In this document: positions 29,828 through 39,026 of the stretch, one piece after another
Layout of the letters: every line of letters starts with the position of its first letter
How positions within the stretch are numbered: the stretch's first letter is position 1
From: Caldalkalibacillus uzonensis
GTDB lineage: Bacteria > Bacillota > Bacilli > Caldalkalibacillales > Caldalkalibacillaceae
Assembly: GCF_030814135.1 (NCBI RefSeq)
Contig: NZ_JAUSUQ010000007.1
Location: 1 to 64,000, forward strand
DNA length: 64,000 bases
Direction: 5' to 3'
The notes under the pieces: generated by a model
Database searches by the model: none
What the model was told of the DNA's origin: nothing
Seen by the model: the letters and a program-made list of their open reading frames with translations, nothing else
Program-made: the position numbers and the translations under genes

Positions 29828-30654
29828 GAAAAGGATTGGATGCCCTGTTCCCTGCATTAGAAATTGATGATAATGACAAAGTGATCCAAATTAAACTGAG
29901 CGAGCTGCGACCCAATCCATATCAGCCTCGTAAAGATTTTAATGCCGAGGCCATCGCTGAATTAACCCAGTCGATTAAAGAACATGGTGTGATTCAGCCC
30001 ATCATTGTCCGCAAAAGTTTAAAAGGCTATGAGATTGTGGCCGGAGAGCGGCGTTTCCGCGCTTCAAAAGAAGCAGGACTTGAAACTATTCCTGCTGTCG
30101 TGAAAAATTTTACCGAATCACAAGTGATGGAGATTGCCCTCATAGAAAATTTACAACGGGAAAATCTGAATGCCATGGAAGTGGCTTATGCTTATAAAAA
30201 GTTGATGGACAAGTTTAATCTGACCCAAGACGAATTGGCACTCAAAGTGGGTAAGAGCCGCCCCCATGTGGCCAACTTTTTGCGCCTTTTGCAGCTCCCT
30301 GACAATGTGCAAACCTATGTTTCACGTGGAACATTATCAATGGGGCATGCCCGGGCACTGCTGGGATGCAAGGATAAAAAAAGCATCGTTAAATTGGCCA
30401 AAAAATGTATTGATGAGCAGCTAAGTGTCCGCCAGTTGGAACAACTGATCAAGCAGTTGAACGATGTTTCACGTGAAACAAAGAAAAAGAAAGTGAAACA
30501 AGAAACCAACCGGGTTATTCTGCAATATGAGGAACAGTTGAAAAGTAAATTGGGCACTTCGGTAAAGATCAAACGGGGTGACAAAAAAGGAAAAATTGAG
30601 ATTGAGTTCTTTTCAGACGAGGATCTGGAACGTCTTGTGGACATTATGGGCTAA
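29812..30654 (+). CDS. spo0J: Chromosome-partitioning protein Spo0J (ParB)
   Basis: The 280-residue ParB CTPase clamps on parS and spreads. It starts MSKRLGKGLDALFPALEI (the Soj-interacting segment) and has the ParB box GERRFRA, ENLQREN and helix-turn-helix KVGKSRPHVANFLRLLQLP. AAGGAGG precedes the ATG inside the end of soj. Two parS sites lie in its coding sequence, as in B. subtilis. Confidence 0.97.
   Translation: MSKRLGKGLDALFPALEIDDNDKVIQIKLSELRPNPYQPRKDFNAEAIAELTQSIKEHGVIQPIIVRKSLKGYEIVAGERRFRASKEAGLETIPAVVKNFTESQVMEIALIENLQRENLNAMEVAYAYKKLMDKFNLTQDELALKVGKSRPHVANFLRLLQLPDNVQTYVSRGTLSMGHARALLGCKDKKSIVKLAKKCIDEQLSVRQLEQLIKQLNDVSRETKKKKVKQETNRVILQYEEQLKSKLGTSVKIKRGDKKGKIEIEFFSDEDLERLVDIMG
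30318..30333. promoter_or_regulatory. parS: parS-like site 3 (in spo0J)
   Basis: TGTTTCACGTGGAACA matches the parS consensus except one base and is identical to site 1 at 27896-27911. Confidence 0.8.
30465..30480. promoter_or_regulatory. parS: parS site 4, perfect palindrome (in spo0J)
   Basis: TGTTTCACGTGAAACA is the perfect 16-bp palindromic consensus and lies within spo0J, where B. subtilis also carries a parS. Confidence 0.95.
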
Positions 30655-30694
30655 ATGTCTTCGGGACAGCTAGCTGTGGAAGGGAGGGGATATT

Positions 30695-31855
30695 GTGATC
30701 TATTTAGACCAGGCAGCTTCATCGTGGCCAAAACCAGACGGAGTTGCTGAAGCGATGCTGGAAGCTGTTCAGCATTACGGGGCCAACCCGGGACGGGGCG
30801 GACACCAGTTGGCTGTGCGGGCAGCCCACACCATAAGCCAGACCCGGTCCAGGCTGGCCAAACTGTTTGGTATTAAAGATCCGCAACATATTATTTTTTT
30901 TCATAATGCCACGGCAGCTTTAAACCAAGCGATCAAAGGATTTGAGTGGGCCAAGGGGGATCATGTCCTGGCCACAGCTTTTGAGCATAATGCTGTGCGC
31001 CGGCCGCTGGCCTATATACGGGAGCGGCATGGCGTCAAGGTTACCTATATTCAGCCGGATCATAATGGACGAGTTAATCTGGATCAAGTGGCCGGTGCGC
31101 TTACTCCGTACACAAAACTGATTGTAGCAACCCATATGTCTAACGTGACCGGCGCTATCCTTCCTATTCGGGAAATTGGGCAGCTGGCTCGGGAGAAACA
31201 GATTCCCTTTCTTGTAGATGCCTCTCAGTCTGCCGGGATTTTACCTATTGATGTGGAAGAAGACTGCATTGATTTACTCGCTTTTCCTGGACATAAGGGG
31301 CTGTACGGGCCTCAAGGGACGGGAGGTTTATACCTATCTCCCCAGCTTGATTTGATTCCTCTCTTTCATGGGGGAACAGGCAGTCACTCTGAACTGGAGC
31401 AGCAACCGGACAGCCGGCCGGCACGATACGAGTCAGGAACGTTAAATACACCGGGCATTGCCGGTTTGAATGTTGGTGTGAGCTTCGTTTTGGAACAAGG
31501 GGTGGAGCAGATTTGGGAACATGAATGGCAGCTGACCCAATATGCATTGCAACAACTGAGCCAGATTGATGCCTTGCAATTGTATGGACCGGAAATGGAA
31601 GTCAAACGGGGGCCGGTGGTGGCTTTTAATCTGGCGGGCATTGATCCCCATGAAGTAGCCATGATTTTGGATCAACATTACGGGATCGCCACCAGGGCAG
31701 GACTACATTGCACACCCCTTGCGCACCAGATGTTAAAAACAGACCCTGTGGGCACGGTTCGAGCCAGTTTCGGCTTCTTTAACCGGAAAGAAGAGATTGA
31801 CCAGTTGGTTCAGGCTTTACTTGAAATACAGGAAGGGTTGTTAGGTTCTTCGTAA
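30695..31855 (+). CDS. Cysteine desulfurase-family PLP enzyme
   Basis: The 386-residue class V aminotransferase starts MIYLDQAASSWPKPDGVAEA with a GTG after GGGAGGGG. The PLP lysine is in AFPGHKGLYGPQGTGGLYL (about residue 200) and the likely catalytic Cys is in TRAGLHCTPLAH near the C-terminus. The family (EF2568-like, next to selD or oriC in some Firmicutes) is thought to mobilise sulfur or selenium; the physiological acceptor is unknown. Confidence 0.88.
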   Translation: MIYLDQAASSWPKPDGVAEAMLEAVQHYGANPGRGGHQLAVRAAHTISQTRSRLAKLFGIKDPQHIIFFHNATAALNQAIKGFEWAKGDHVLATAFEHNAVRRPLAYIRERHGVKVTYIQPDHNGRVNLDQVAGALTPYTKLIVATHMSNVTGAILPIREIGQLAREKQIPFLVDASQSAGILPIDVEEDCIDLLAFPGHKGLYGPQGTGGLYLSPQLDLIPLFHGGTGSHSELEQQPDSRPARYESGTLNTPGIAGLNVGVSFVLEQGVEQIWEHEWQLTQYALQQLSQIDALQLYGPEMEVKRGPVVAFNLAGIDPHEVAMILDQHYGIATRAGLHCTPLAHQMLKTDPVGTVRASFGFFNRKEEIDQLVQALLEIQEGLLGSS

Positions 31856-31876
31856 CAGAAAGTTGAGGGATAAGCT

Positions 31877-32590
31877 GTGGTCTTACTAGGGGTTATTGTC
31901 AACACATTAGCAATTATTGTGGGAACGCTTATTGGATTGTGTTTTGCCAATATACCGGAGGGCATGAAGTCAACTGTACTCAAAGTGCTCGGTATTGCCG
32001 TTGTGGTCTTGGGGATGGGGATGGCCTTTGAAGCGGAATATTTTCTGAACGTTTTGTTTAGTGTTGTCTTCGGCGCCATTCTCGGGGAGTGGCTCAAAGT
32101 AGAGGATCATTTGGAGAGACTGGGTCAATGGATTGAACACAAAGCAGGGAAACATCGCGGCAATGTAGCCAAAGCGTTTGTGACGACGACGCTCATTTTT
32201 ACCATTGGTGCCATGTCAGTGATTGGTTCCTTAAACAGCGGACTAAACCTGGATCATGATGTCTTGTACACCAAAGCATTCTTGGACGGCTTTGTTTCTA
32301 TTATTTTTGCTTCAACATTAGGGATTGGTGTGATTTTTTCCGCTATTCCGGTGTTTGTGTATCAGGGGGCATTGGCTTTGTTTGCCACCACCATTGATCA
32401 ATGGCTGACACCTGAATTATTAGAGCGCTTGGTTAATGATATTACAGCCACAGGTGGGATTCTGATTATTGGTATTGGACTTAATTTGCTGGAAGTGACC
32501 AAATTAAAGGTGGGCAACCTTCTGCCTGCCTTGGTTGTGGCCGTGCTGGTCGGCATTGGGGTCTATATGGTGCAAGGTCTGATGGGTTAA
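31877..32590 (+). CDS. DUF554 membrane protein (YdfK-like)
   Basis: The 237-residue protein has about seven hydrophobic segments and the DUF554 pattern (GVIVNTLAIIVGTLIGLCF, FVTTTLIFTIGAMSVIGSLN, GFVSIIFASTLGIGVIFSA, GGILIIGIGLNLLEV). Function unknown; transport has been suggested for the family. GTG start; 21 bases after the desulfurase-like gene, so likely co-transcribed. Confidence 0.85.
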   Translation: MVLLGVIVNTLAIIVGTLIGLCFANIPEGMKSTVLKVLGIAVVVLGMGMAFEAEYFLNVLFSVVFGAILGEWLKVEDHLERLGQWIEHKAGKHRGNVAKAFVTTTLIFTIGAMSVIGSLNSGLNLDHDVLYTKAFLDGFVSIIFASTLGIGVIFSAIPVFVYQGALALFATTIDQWLTPELLERLVNDITATGGILIIGIGLNLLEVTKLKVGNLLPALVVAVLVGIGVYMVQGLMG

Positions 32591-32675
32591 TGTTGGTCAA
32601 AATTATATTGTCATGTGTTTGTAAATGGAATTATAATGGAAGTATGAAAATAGGAATAGATACTGACCAAGATCG

Positions 32676-32722
32676 CTCCACGACAAGAGGGACTTCAAAA
32701 GAATGTGTGTCGTGGAGTTTTT
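32676..32722 (+). terminator. Intrinsic terminator after the DUF554 gene
   Basis: CTCCACGACA (32676-32685) pairs with TGTCGTGGAG (32708-32717), followed by TTTTTC. Confidence 0.85.
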
Positions 32723-32764
32723 CATTATAAGATCGATGTTGATCATTTGAAAGGAGAGGACAAA

Positions 32765-33136
32765 ATGGATCAGATACGTTTACGACGTTTGCGCCGGCTG
32801 CAATATTTCACCGAGATAAGCAGGCTGCTATTAATCATTCCTCTTGTTTGCCTGCTAGCCGTTTTTGAAGCGCCATTTTATCTTGCCTTTTTGGTCGCTG
32901 CCTGTATATCCGGCCTTTTATTTATCATCCACCAGTTCAGTACCGCACAAGATCCACGCTATCTTTTGGCCAGACACCTGTTTCCAAGGCTGAAGGAACT
33001 GTTGGTGTATGAACGGCACAAGCTGGGAGGGAATGGGAAAACTTTTATCGCACCAGTCCTTGTTTTTGCGGCAGTTGCTGTCATCTTTGTGCTCACGTTA
33101 AGTTGGGTCATTTCTTCAGACACTTTGACCAAGTAA
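32765..33136 (+). CDS. Hypothetical membrane protein
   Basis: The 123-residue protein starts MDQIRLRRLRRLQYFTEI after AAAGGAGAGG. It has a basic N-terminus, two close hydrophobic segments (LLLIIPLVCLLAVF, FYLAFLVAACISGLLFII), a charged loop and a C-terminal hydrophobic segment (FIAPVLVFAAVAVIFVLTL). I do not recognise a family. Transcribed after a terminator, so it has its own promoter, which I cannot place. Confidence 0.6.
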   Translation: MDQIRLRRLRRLQYFTEISRLLLIIPLVCLLAVFEAPFYLAFLVAACISGLLFIIHQFSTAQDPRYLLARHLFPRLKELLVYERHKLGGNGKTFIAPVLVFAAVAVIFVLTLSWVISSDTLTK

Positions 33137-33245
33137 TGGGTATGCATCCACTTTTTAAGTTTATTGTAGCAGAAAATACATAGCAGATGGCAGGAAAAAG
33201 CGATGATATGTAATAAAGCTCTGAAAATATGATAAAGGAGTGCGG

Positions 33246-33452
33246 ATGATGAAGCAAAAGTATAAAGTTGTGTCCATCAATGTAGGCCAGCCCAAACAGG
33301 TTGAGAGAAACAACAAAATATATCTGACGAGTATAGACAAGAGGCCAGTCAACCAGCCTGTTTACTTAAGTAAACTGAATTTGGCGGGAGATGCGCAAGC
33401 AGACTTGGCATCAACGAACTGGGAAAGAAATCATCCTTTATTTACTGGATAG
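33246..33452 (+). pseudogene. MOSC-domain protein, truncated to N-terminus
   Basis: MMKQKYKVVSINVGQPKQVE, RPVNQPVYLSKLNLAGDAQADL match the first 55 residues of YiiM/YflK-like MOSC proteins (usual length about 200-220), which bind molybdenum cofactor or move sulfur. Just after GDxQADL, where the conserved HGG motif should follow, the frame diverges and stops. The catalytic Cys region is missing. AAAGGAG lies before the ATG and a terminator follows, so the gene shell remains. Confidence 0.75.
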
Positions 33453-34085
33453 TGATGAGGAAAACAGGCGACTGAACAGAGAAGTGGGCTGTGGTGTGTA
33501 GGGCACACTTCTTTTTTCTTGTCTTAATCGTTGATCAGCGAGCCAAATGCCCTGGGCTATTTGTGCAGCCATGTTCATCACAAGGGACAAGCGTGTATTT
33601 TGTAAAACAAAATACTCCATAAATCCACCTACGTTAACAATGCCGGTTAAATGCAAATCTCCCACCTCTGGCAGCTTCTTGTTGACTCCTGCTCCAGGCT
33701 TTAACGGTCCTTCTCCCAAGGTGACCAGCCTGACATGATGGTAATGCCCCAGGCAGGCGTCCACTGCGATGATGAACGGCCGGGGATGATTGAGGTTGAT
33801 GGTAGATACGGTTTGCGCCAAATTGACGGCATGGACCGGCTGGTCTAAAGTGCCGTAAACATGAAACTTTTCCACACCCGCCACATTTAAATGGCTGCCC
33901 AGGAGCGGTCCAAGGGCATCCCCAGTAGAGCGGTCGGTCCCGATGCAGAGGATGACCAAGTCATAATCACTCACCTTAGGTAATAAGGTGTTATATAAAG
34001 AATGGGCAAGCTTTTCGGCGAACTGCTCCGTGTCAAACGCTTCACGAAAAATAGGGGGAGGGGCAGAGTGACTGAACTGTTTCAT
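33438..34085 (-). CDS. yyaC: Spore protease-like protein YyaC (DUF1256)
   Basis: The 215-residue protein has the YyaC pattern: LVILCIGTDRSTGDALGPLLG, YGTLDQPVHAVNLAQTV, FIIAVDACLG and GDLHLTGIVNVGGFMEYFVLQN. It is related to the GPR spore protease fold and is made in sporulation. The start at 34085 follows GAAGG by 7 bases; a TTG 13 codons upstream lacks a site. Oriented against the neighbours, as in B. subtilis, where yyaC lies next to spo0J. Confidence 0.92.
   Translation of the reverse strand: MKQFSHSAPPPIFREAFDTEQFAEKLAHSLYNTLLPKVSDYDLVILCIGTDRSTGDALGPLLGSHLNVAGVEKFHVYGTLDQPVHAVNLAQTVSTINLNHPRPFIIAVDACLGHYHHVRLVTLGEGPLKPGAGVNKKLPEVGDLHLTGIVNVGGFMEYFVLQNTRLSLVMNMAAQIAQGIWLADQRLRQEKRSVPYTPQPTSLFSRLFSSSLSSK
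33480..33518 (+). terminator. Terminator of the MOSC remnant
   Basis: AGAAGTG (33480-33486) pairs with CACTTCT (33506-33512), followed by TTTTCTTG. It overlaps the 3' end of the convergent yyaC. Confidence 0.6.
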
Positions 34086-34195
34086 ACAAACGCCTTCTTT
34101 CTCTATGAGATTAAACTCGCTCAATTTATTAGCATTATGGGATAGGTGTAAGGCTTTTATACATGGAAAGAAAACAGGCTGGGAGGCATATTTAA

Positions 34196-35245
34196 GTGAC
34201 GTTGTCTACCGTTTGGAAAGGGGCCAAAATTGCTTTTTTAATCATTGGTACAACGATAGGAGCCGGCTATGCATCAGGGAGGGAGCTGTGGGAGTTTTTC
34301 GGGTCGTATGGCCCTCAAAGCCAAAAGGCTGTCTTAGTTTCTATGATATTATTCTCTTTAAGCTGTTATGTGATTATGATGGTCAGCCACCGGTTAAAGG
34401 CACCCCATTACCGCTTGGTGCTGGAGGAGATTATCGGCTTGAGGCTGGCCAAAGCTTATGATGTGCTCATCTTTTTCTATCTTCTTTCCACAACGGTGGT
34501 GATGTTTGCCGGTAGCGGGGCTACTTTAGTTTATTGGGAGCTGTCGTATTGGGTTGGAGTGGTCTTAATCGGGATTTTTGTTTTGTTTGTTTTTTTGCGT
34601 GATGTAGAGGGTGTAATGTCTCTAAACAGTCTGCTTATTCCTGTTTTGATCGCCATGCTCTTACTGGCCTGTGGGTTGTTTTTGGGGCAAAACAGTATGG
34701 CAGACATAGAAATGGAAGAGGGGCAGGGCAATGTGCTTTCATCGGGAATTGCCTTTACGGCACTAAATATATTACCTCTGATCGCAGTCCTGTCGGCCAT
34801 AGGTTCCAAAGTGAATAAGGAAGAGATTGCCGTGTCCTGTGTCGGCAGCGGGATCTGCTTGGCTTTGATCTCCCTGTTGTATAACCAGTCATTACTTTTT
34901 GTCAGTCAGGAGGTGATGTTGTATGATGTTCCCCTGTTTGCTATTTTGCAAAATTTTCCTCCGGAATGGATGGTAGGGGTTTCTGTTGTGTTGTGGCTAG
35001 CCATCTATACCACAGCTGTCAGCAATATTTTTGGGCTGGTTTCCAGGTTTAAAGATCAGGTCTATATGCCCCAATGGGCTGTGGCTGGAGGATTTATCCT
35101 CTTGGTGATGCCATTAACCACCTTTGGTTTTACCAAGCTGATTCAGTTTCTTTATCCGTTGTATGGTGTACTTAATTTGTTTATCTTGGCTATGATTTTG
35201 CTTTATCCCTTAAAACAGTTGGCCCTCTACTATGACAAACAGTGA
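34196..35245 (+). CDS. YkvI-like membrane protein (LeuT/APC superfamily)
   Basis: The 349-residue protein has about 10 hydrophobic helices. AKIAFLIIGTTIGAGYASGRE, with its GxTIGAGYASGxE motif, is characteristic of the YkvI group, which shares the LeuT fold of amino-acid transporters. Substrate unknown. A GTG start (34196) follows GGGAGG. It overlaps the extended frame of the next gene only if that gene began earlier than I place it. Confidence 0.78.
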   Translation: MTLSTVWKGAKIAFLIIGTTIGAGYASGRELWEFFGSYGPQSQKAVLVSMILFSLSCYVIMMVSHRLKAPHYRLVLEEIIGLRLAKAYDVLIFFYLLSTTVVMFAGSGATLVYWELSYWVGVVLIGIFVLFVFLRDVEGVMSLNSLLIPVLIAMLLLACGLFLGQNSMADIEMEEGQGNVLSSGIAFTALNILPLIAVLSAIGSKVNKEEIAVSCVGSGICLALISLLYNQSLLFVSQEVMLYDVPLFAILQNFPPEWMVGVSVVLWLAIYTTAVSNIFGLVSRFKDQVYMPQWAVAGGFILLVMPLTTFGFTKLIQFLYPLYGVLNLFILAMILLYPLKQLALYYDKQ

Positions 35246-35318
35246 ACACGTGTACTATAATAAGAAAAAATGTGAACTGTTTACAGAAACGTATGCTGCA
35301 CCAAAGGAGGGAAAAGCA

Positions 35319-35525
35319 ATGGAGCGGAAAGTGTTTCACCTCGATGACATTGTTGAGATGAAAAAGCCCCATCCCTGTGGGGCAAACCGCTGGAAAATTA
35401 TTCGCATGGGGATGGACATCCGTATTAAATGTCAGGGGTGTGAGCACAGTGTACTGATGCCCCGGCGCAAGTTTGAACGGAAGTTGAAACGGGTGCTGGA
35501 ATCCGCTGAGAAAGAGAAAAAATAA
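35319..35525 (+). CDS. DUF951 protein (YyzM-like)
   Basis: The 68-residue protein starts MERKVFHLDDIVEMKKPHPCG after AAAGGAGGG and holds CG...C.GC cysteines (PHPCGANRWKIIRMGMDIRI, KCQGCEHSVLMPR), suggesting zinc binding. The family is conserved next to ychF in Firmicutes. Function unknown, possibly nucleic-acid binding. Confidence 0.9.
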   Translation: MERKVFHLDDIVEMKKPHPCGANRWKIIRMGMDIRIKCQGCEHSVLMPRRKFERKLKRVLESAEKEKK

Positions 35526-35662
35526 GTGAAGCTAAAGTCTGCTTGTCCATTAAACTGCTGGGCAAGTGCATAAAAATGAACTTCGCTCTTTCCTGCATTG
35601 ACGCTGCACTCATTATGTCTTATGATCAATGAGGTTAAACCATGTAAAGGAGTAGGGAGACA

Positions 35663-36760
35663 TTGTTAAAAGCAGGAATCGTCGGGTTGCCCAATGTGGG
35701 CAAGTCTACACTGTTTAATGCCATTACGCAGGCTGGGGCAGAGTCAGCCAATTACCCCTTTTGTACCATAGACCCAAACGTAGGGATTGTCCAGGTGCCT
35801 GATCAGCGTCTGGACAAGCTGGCCGAGATTGTGCATACAGAGCGCATCATTCCCACTGCCTATGAATTTGTGGATATTGCTGGCTTGGTGAAGGGGGCCA
35901 GCCGCGGAGAGGGATTGGGCAACAAGTTTTTGGCCAATATTCGCGAAGTGGATGCCATTGCCCATGTGGTTCGTTGTTTTGAAGATGAGAATATTACCCA
36001 TGTGGCTGGTCAGGTGGATCCCATTGCTGATATTGAAACGATCAACCTGGAGCTCATTTTTGCCGATTTGGAGTCAGTGGAAAAACGGATCACCCGTGTG
36101 CAAAAGATGGCTAAAGCTGGCGACAAGACGGCTAAACAAGAATTAGAGGTGTTAGAGCGGCTCAAGCAAGCTTTTGAAGCAGGACAAACGGCACGCAGCC
36201 TGAACCTGTCCGCAGAGGAACAGGCTTTGATTAGGGACTTGCACTTGCTCACGCTAAAACCTGTGCTGTACGTGGCTAACGTCAGTGAAGGGGAGATCGG
36301 CCGTACAGCAGACAATACCCATGTGCAGCGGGTCAAGAAATTTGCTGCTCATGATTTGGCCGAAGTGGTGACGATTTGCGCTAAGGTAGAAGCGGAAATC
36401 GCTGAGCTGGAAGGGGAAGACAGGGCATTATTTTTAGAGGAGCTTGGCATTGAAGAATCCGGCCTGGATCAATTGATTAAAGCGACGTATAAACTGTTGG
36501 GTCTGATCACCTACTTTACGGCTGGGGAAAAAGAGGTGCGGGCCTGGACGATTAAGCAGGGGACAAAAGCACCACAAGCAGCCGGAAAGATCCATTCAGA
36601 TTTTGAAAAAGGGTTTATTCGTGCCGAAGTGATCCATTATGACGATTTGGTGACAGCGGGTTCCATGACAGAAGCCAAAGAAAAAGGGCTGTTGCGTCTG
36701 GAAGGAAAAGAGTATGTGGTTCAAGACGGTGATGTAATGCATTTCCGCTTTAATGTCTAA
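35663..36760 (+). CDS. ychF: Ribosome-binding ATPase YchF
   Basis: The 365-residue OBG-family protein prefers ATP. It has [15 protein letters not shown], a second motif [23 protein letters not shown] in place of the G4 NKxD, and a C-terminal TGS domain ([20 protein letters not shown]). It starts with TTG after AAAGGAG. Gene order DUF951-ychF-rpsF matches B. subtilis yyzM-yyaF-rpsF. Confidence 0.97.
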   Translation: MLKAGIVGLPNVGKSTLFNAITQAGAESANYPFCTIDPNVGIVQVPDQRLDKLAEIVHTERIIPTAYEFVDIAGLVKGASRGEGLGNKFLANIREVDAIAHVVRCFEDENITHVAGQVDPIADIETINLELIFADLESVEKRITRVQKMAKAGDKTAKQELEVLERLKQAFEAGQTARSLNLSAEEQALIRDLHLLTLKPVLYVANVSEGEIGRTADNTHVQRVKKFAAHDLAEVVTICAKVEAEIAELEGEDRALFLEELGIEESGLDQLIKATYKLLGLITYFTAGEKEVRAWTIKQGTKAPQAAGKIHSDFEKGFIRAEVIHYDDLVTAGSMTEAKEKGLLRLEGKEYVVQDGDVMHFRFNV

Positions 36761-36781
36761 ACTGAATGCATAAAGTGGCAC

Positions 36782-36810
36782 TTGTGTTCGCCTGTGCTTT
36801 TTGTTAAAAT
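36782..36810 (+). promoter_or_regulatory. rpsF operon promoter
   Basis: -35 TTGTGT (36782-36787) and -10 TAAAAT (36805-36810) are 17 bases apart, about 80 bases before rpsF. Confidence 0.6.
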
Positions 36811-36847
36811 GACGTTATGCGAGCAAAGGGTATTAATGTTCTTTCTC

Positions 36848-36880
36848 GCTCCTTGTTCCCATATGGGGACCGTTAGTCCA
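36848..36880 (+). ncRNA. Possible S6:S18 autoregulatory leader motif
   Basis: The leader contains GGGGACCGTTAGTCC, a GGAC/GTCC hairpin holding a CCG triplet, just before the rpsF ribosome-binding site. rpsF leaders in many bacteria bind the S6:S18 complex through a CCG-containing hairpin. The match is by eye and only suggestive. Confidence 0.45.
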
Positions 36881-36897
36881 AAAGGAGGTGAATGTGG

Positions 36898-37185
36898 ATG
36901 CGTGCCTACGAATTAATGTACATCGTACGTCCTGACATTGATGAGGAATCCACAAAAGCCGTGATTGAACGTTTTCAAAACGTGATTAAAGATAACGGCG
37001 GTGAAGTGGAAAAGGTGGACGAAATGGGCAAACGTCGCCTGGCTTATGAAATTAACGGCTACAATGATGGCTACTATGTTGTCGTTAACTTTAAGTCCGA
37101 CGTTAATCTCGTCTCTGAGCTGGAACGTCAATTGCGTTTGAACGATAACGTGATTCGTCACCTTGTCGTCAAGGAAGACGAGTAA
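36898..37185 (+). CDS. rpsF: Ribosomal protein S6
   Basis: The 95-residue protein starts [17 protein letters not shown] and holds [21 protein letters not shown], typical of S6. The start at 36898 is 9 bases after GGAGG; the ATG two codons upstream is too close to the site. First gene of rpsF-ssb-rpsR. Confidence 0.97.
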   Translation: MRAYELMYIVRPDIDEESTKAVIERFQNVIKDNGGEVEKVDEMGKRRLAYEINGYNDGYYVVVNFKSDVNLVSELERQLRLNDNVIRHLVVKEDE

Positions 37186-37211
37186 TCCGTATTTTTGGGG
37201 GAGGGGATGTT

Positions 37212-37649
37212 ATGTTAAATCGGATTATTCTCATTGGACGTCTGACGCGGGATCCTGAATTGCGCTACACGCCCAACGGGGTTGCGGTGACCACGTTTAC
37301 CCTGGCTGTGGACCGGCCGTTTACCAACCAGCAGGGGGAACGGGAAGCGGATTTTATTAATATTGTCACCTGGCGCGGGTTAGCCGAAACATGTGCCAAT
37401 TATTTAAAGAAAGGGCGCTTAACCGCTGTTGAAGGGCGTTTACAAATCCGCAATTATGAAAATAATGAGGGCCGACGTGTCTACGTTGCTGAAGTGGTGG
37501 CAGACAATGTGCGCTTCCTGGAATCGCCCCGTGAGGGATCCCGTTCAGATATGGGGACCGGCGGCCAGAATGAGACCCGATTTGATAACGACCCCTTCGC
37601 CAATGACGCAGAACCCATTGACATCTCAGAAGACGATCTGCCATTCTAA
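37212..37649 (+). CDS. ssb: Single-stranded DNA-binding protein
   Basis: The 145-residue SSB has an OB fold ([42 protein letters not shown]) and the acidic tip DISEDDLPF that recruits partner proteins. The linker is short, giving a protein shorter than the 172-residue B. subtilis SsbA. Located between rpsF and rpsR as expected. Confidence 0.97.
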   Translation: MLNRIILIGRLTRDPELRYTPNGVAVTTFTLAVDRPFTNQQGEREADFINIVTWRGLAETCANYLKKGRLTAVEGRLQIRNYENNEGRRVYVAEVVADNVRFLESPREGSRSDMGTGGQNETRFDNDPFANDAEPIDISEDDLPF

Positions 37650-37675
37650 AATTCAACATTGAAGGAGGGAGTACG

Positions 37676-37903
37676 ATGGCTCGCAAAGGTCGCGCTAAAC
37701 GCCGTAAAGTATGTTACTTTACTGTCAATAAAATTGAAAAGATCGATTATAAAGACGTTGACCTGTTGAAAAAGTTTATCAGTGAGCGCGGTAAAATTTT
37801 ACCTCGCCGTGTGACTGGCACATCCGCTAAGTATCAGCGGCAATTAACCAGAGCAATCAAACGTGCCCGTCAAATGGCACTCTTGCCATATACGATCGAT
37901 TAG
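37676..37903 (+). CDS. rpsR: Ribosomal protein S18
   Basis: The 75-residue protein has [21 protein letters not shown], then [20 protein letters not shown] and ends [13 protein letters not shown], the S18 signature. Only one N-terminal Cys is present, so it is not the four-Cys zinc form. Confidence 0.97.
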   Translation: MARKGRAKRRKVCYFTVNKIEKIDYKDVDLLKKFISERGKILPRRVTGTSAKYQRQLTRAIKRARQMALLPYTID

Positions 37904-37918
37904 TGGCTGTTAAATAAA

Positions 37919-37961
37919 CGGGAACCCCGCCTTGTATAGGCTCGGGGTTCCTCTCTTTTTT
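37919..37961 (+). terminator. Terminator of the rpsF operon
   Basis: GGAACCCCG (37921-37929) pairs with CGGGGTTCC (37943-37951), followed by TCTCTTTTTT. Confidence 0.92.
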
Positions 37962-38066
37962 GCCTTCACCGGCCGTTTCCATTATAATTGATAAAGCTAT
38001 GATCTGTTTTTCCGGCATCGCTTATGAATCTTCCTCGGAAGTTGTCATGCATTAGGAGTGAATGGG

Positions 38067-39014
38067 ATGAAATCAGCATCAAGTACACAGCGTTTAGTTC
38101 AAGGGGCCTTAATGGCAGCCTTATATATGGTTTTATTTCTCATTACCGTTTATGTCCCGTTTTTGGGATTTATCAGTTTATTCTTTTTGCCTTTGCCGTT
38201 TATTGTGCATCACTTGCGCTTTGGCTTAAAAAGTGGTGCTTTGGTGGGCGGTGTCTGCCTGTTCCTGTCTCCGCTTTTAGCTCCTTTACCGGCTCTGTTT
38301 CTCACGCTGGTGGCTGTTTCGGCAGGGCTGGTAATGGGGTATTATTATGGTGAGAAAAAGTCTCCTTTTTTGCCGCTGTTGGCCGGCATGTTAACTTACC
38401 TTGCCAATTACGTGCTCGCTTTTCTGGTTACCTATTTTGTCTTTAATTTGAACATGATAGACGTTTTGCAGCAGATGATGGAGGATACGCTGGCCATAAC
38501 GGAGAGTACCGCTTCTTTTATGCCGATTCCTGTTGATGAGGATGCGCTAGCCGTTTATGAAGAAATGGTCAGTTTTATCGTGTACATTTTTCCGGGATTA
38601 CTTATCCTGTCTTCCATGCTGATGGCTTGGATTAACCATGCCGTGGCCAGGCCAATTTTAACCCGGATTGGTCTTGATCCCCAACCCTTGCCTCCCTTCC
38701 GGCAGTGGAACTTGCCCAAATCGATCTTATTTTATTATCTGGTTGTGCTTATCTTGATATTGCTGCAGGTTGTGGAAGAGGGCAGCACGCTATTGATGCT
38801 GGTTGTCAACCTGCATCTGATTTTGGAGCTGCTGATTTTGCTGCAAGGGTTTTCCTTTGTCGCTCACTTTGCCTATGTGAAAAACATCGGCCGTTTTTTA
38901 GTCATACTGGCTGTGGTGTTGTCTTTGATCCCTCTCTTTTCCAGCCTGATTCGCATTATAGGGATTATTGATTTGGGCTTTGGTTTAAAGGAGCGCCTCA
39001 AAAAAGCAGACTAG
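38067..39014 (+). CDS. yybS: DUF2232 membrane protein YybS
   Basis: The 315-residue protein has about eight hydrophobic segments and an S-component-like N-terminus (QGALMAALYMVLFLITVYVP). The family lies upstream of gdpP in Bacillus; function unknown. The start at 38067 follows GGAG by 8 bases; GTG three codons upstream overlaps the site. It is 12 bases from gdpP. Confidence 0.9.
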   Translation: MKSASSTQRLVQGALMAALYMVLFLITVYVPFLGFISLFFLPLPFIVHHLRFGLKSGALVGGVCLFLSPLLAPLPALFLTLVAVSAGLVMGYYYGEKKSPFLPLLAGMLTYLANYVLAFLVTYFVFNLNMIDVLQQMMEDTLAITESTASFMPIPVDEDALAVYEEMVSFIVYIFPGLLILSSMLMAWINHAVARPILTRIGLDPQPLPPFRQWNLPKSILFYYLVVLILILLQVVEEGSTLLMLVVNLHLILELLILLQGFSFVAHFAYVKNIGRFLVILAVVLSLIPLFSSLIRIIGIIDLGFGLKERLKKAD

Positions 39015-39026
39015 GGAGCTGAGAAA

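Noticed and set aside
33453-33512. Frame reading GKEIILYLLDSDEENRRLN after the MOSC remnant
   Set aside because: It could be a fragment of another protein, but I cannot assign a family and there is no start.
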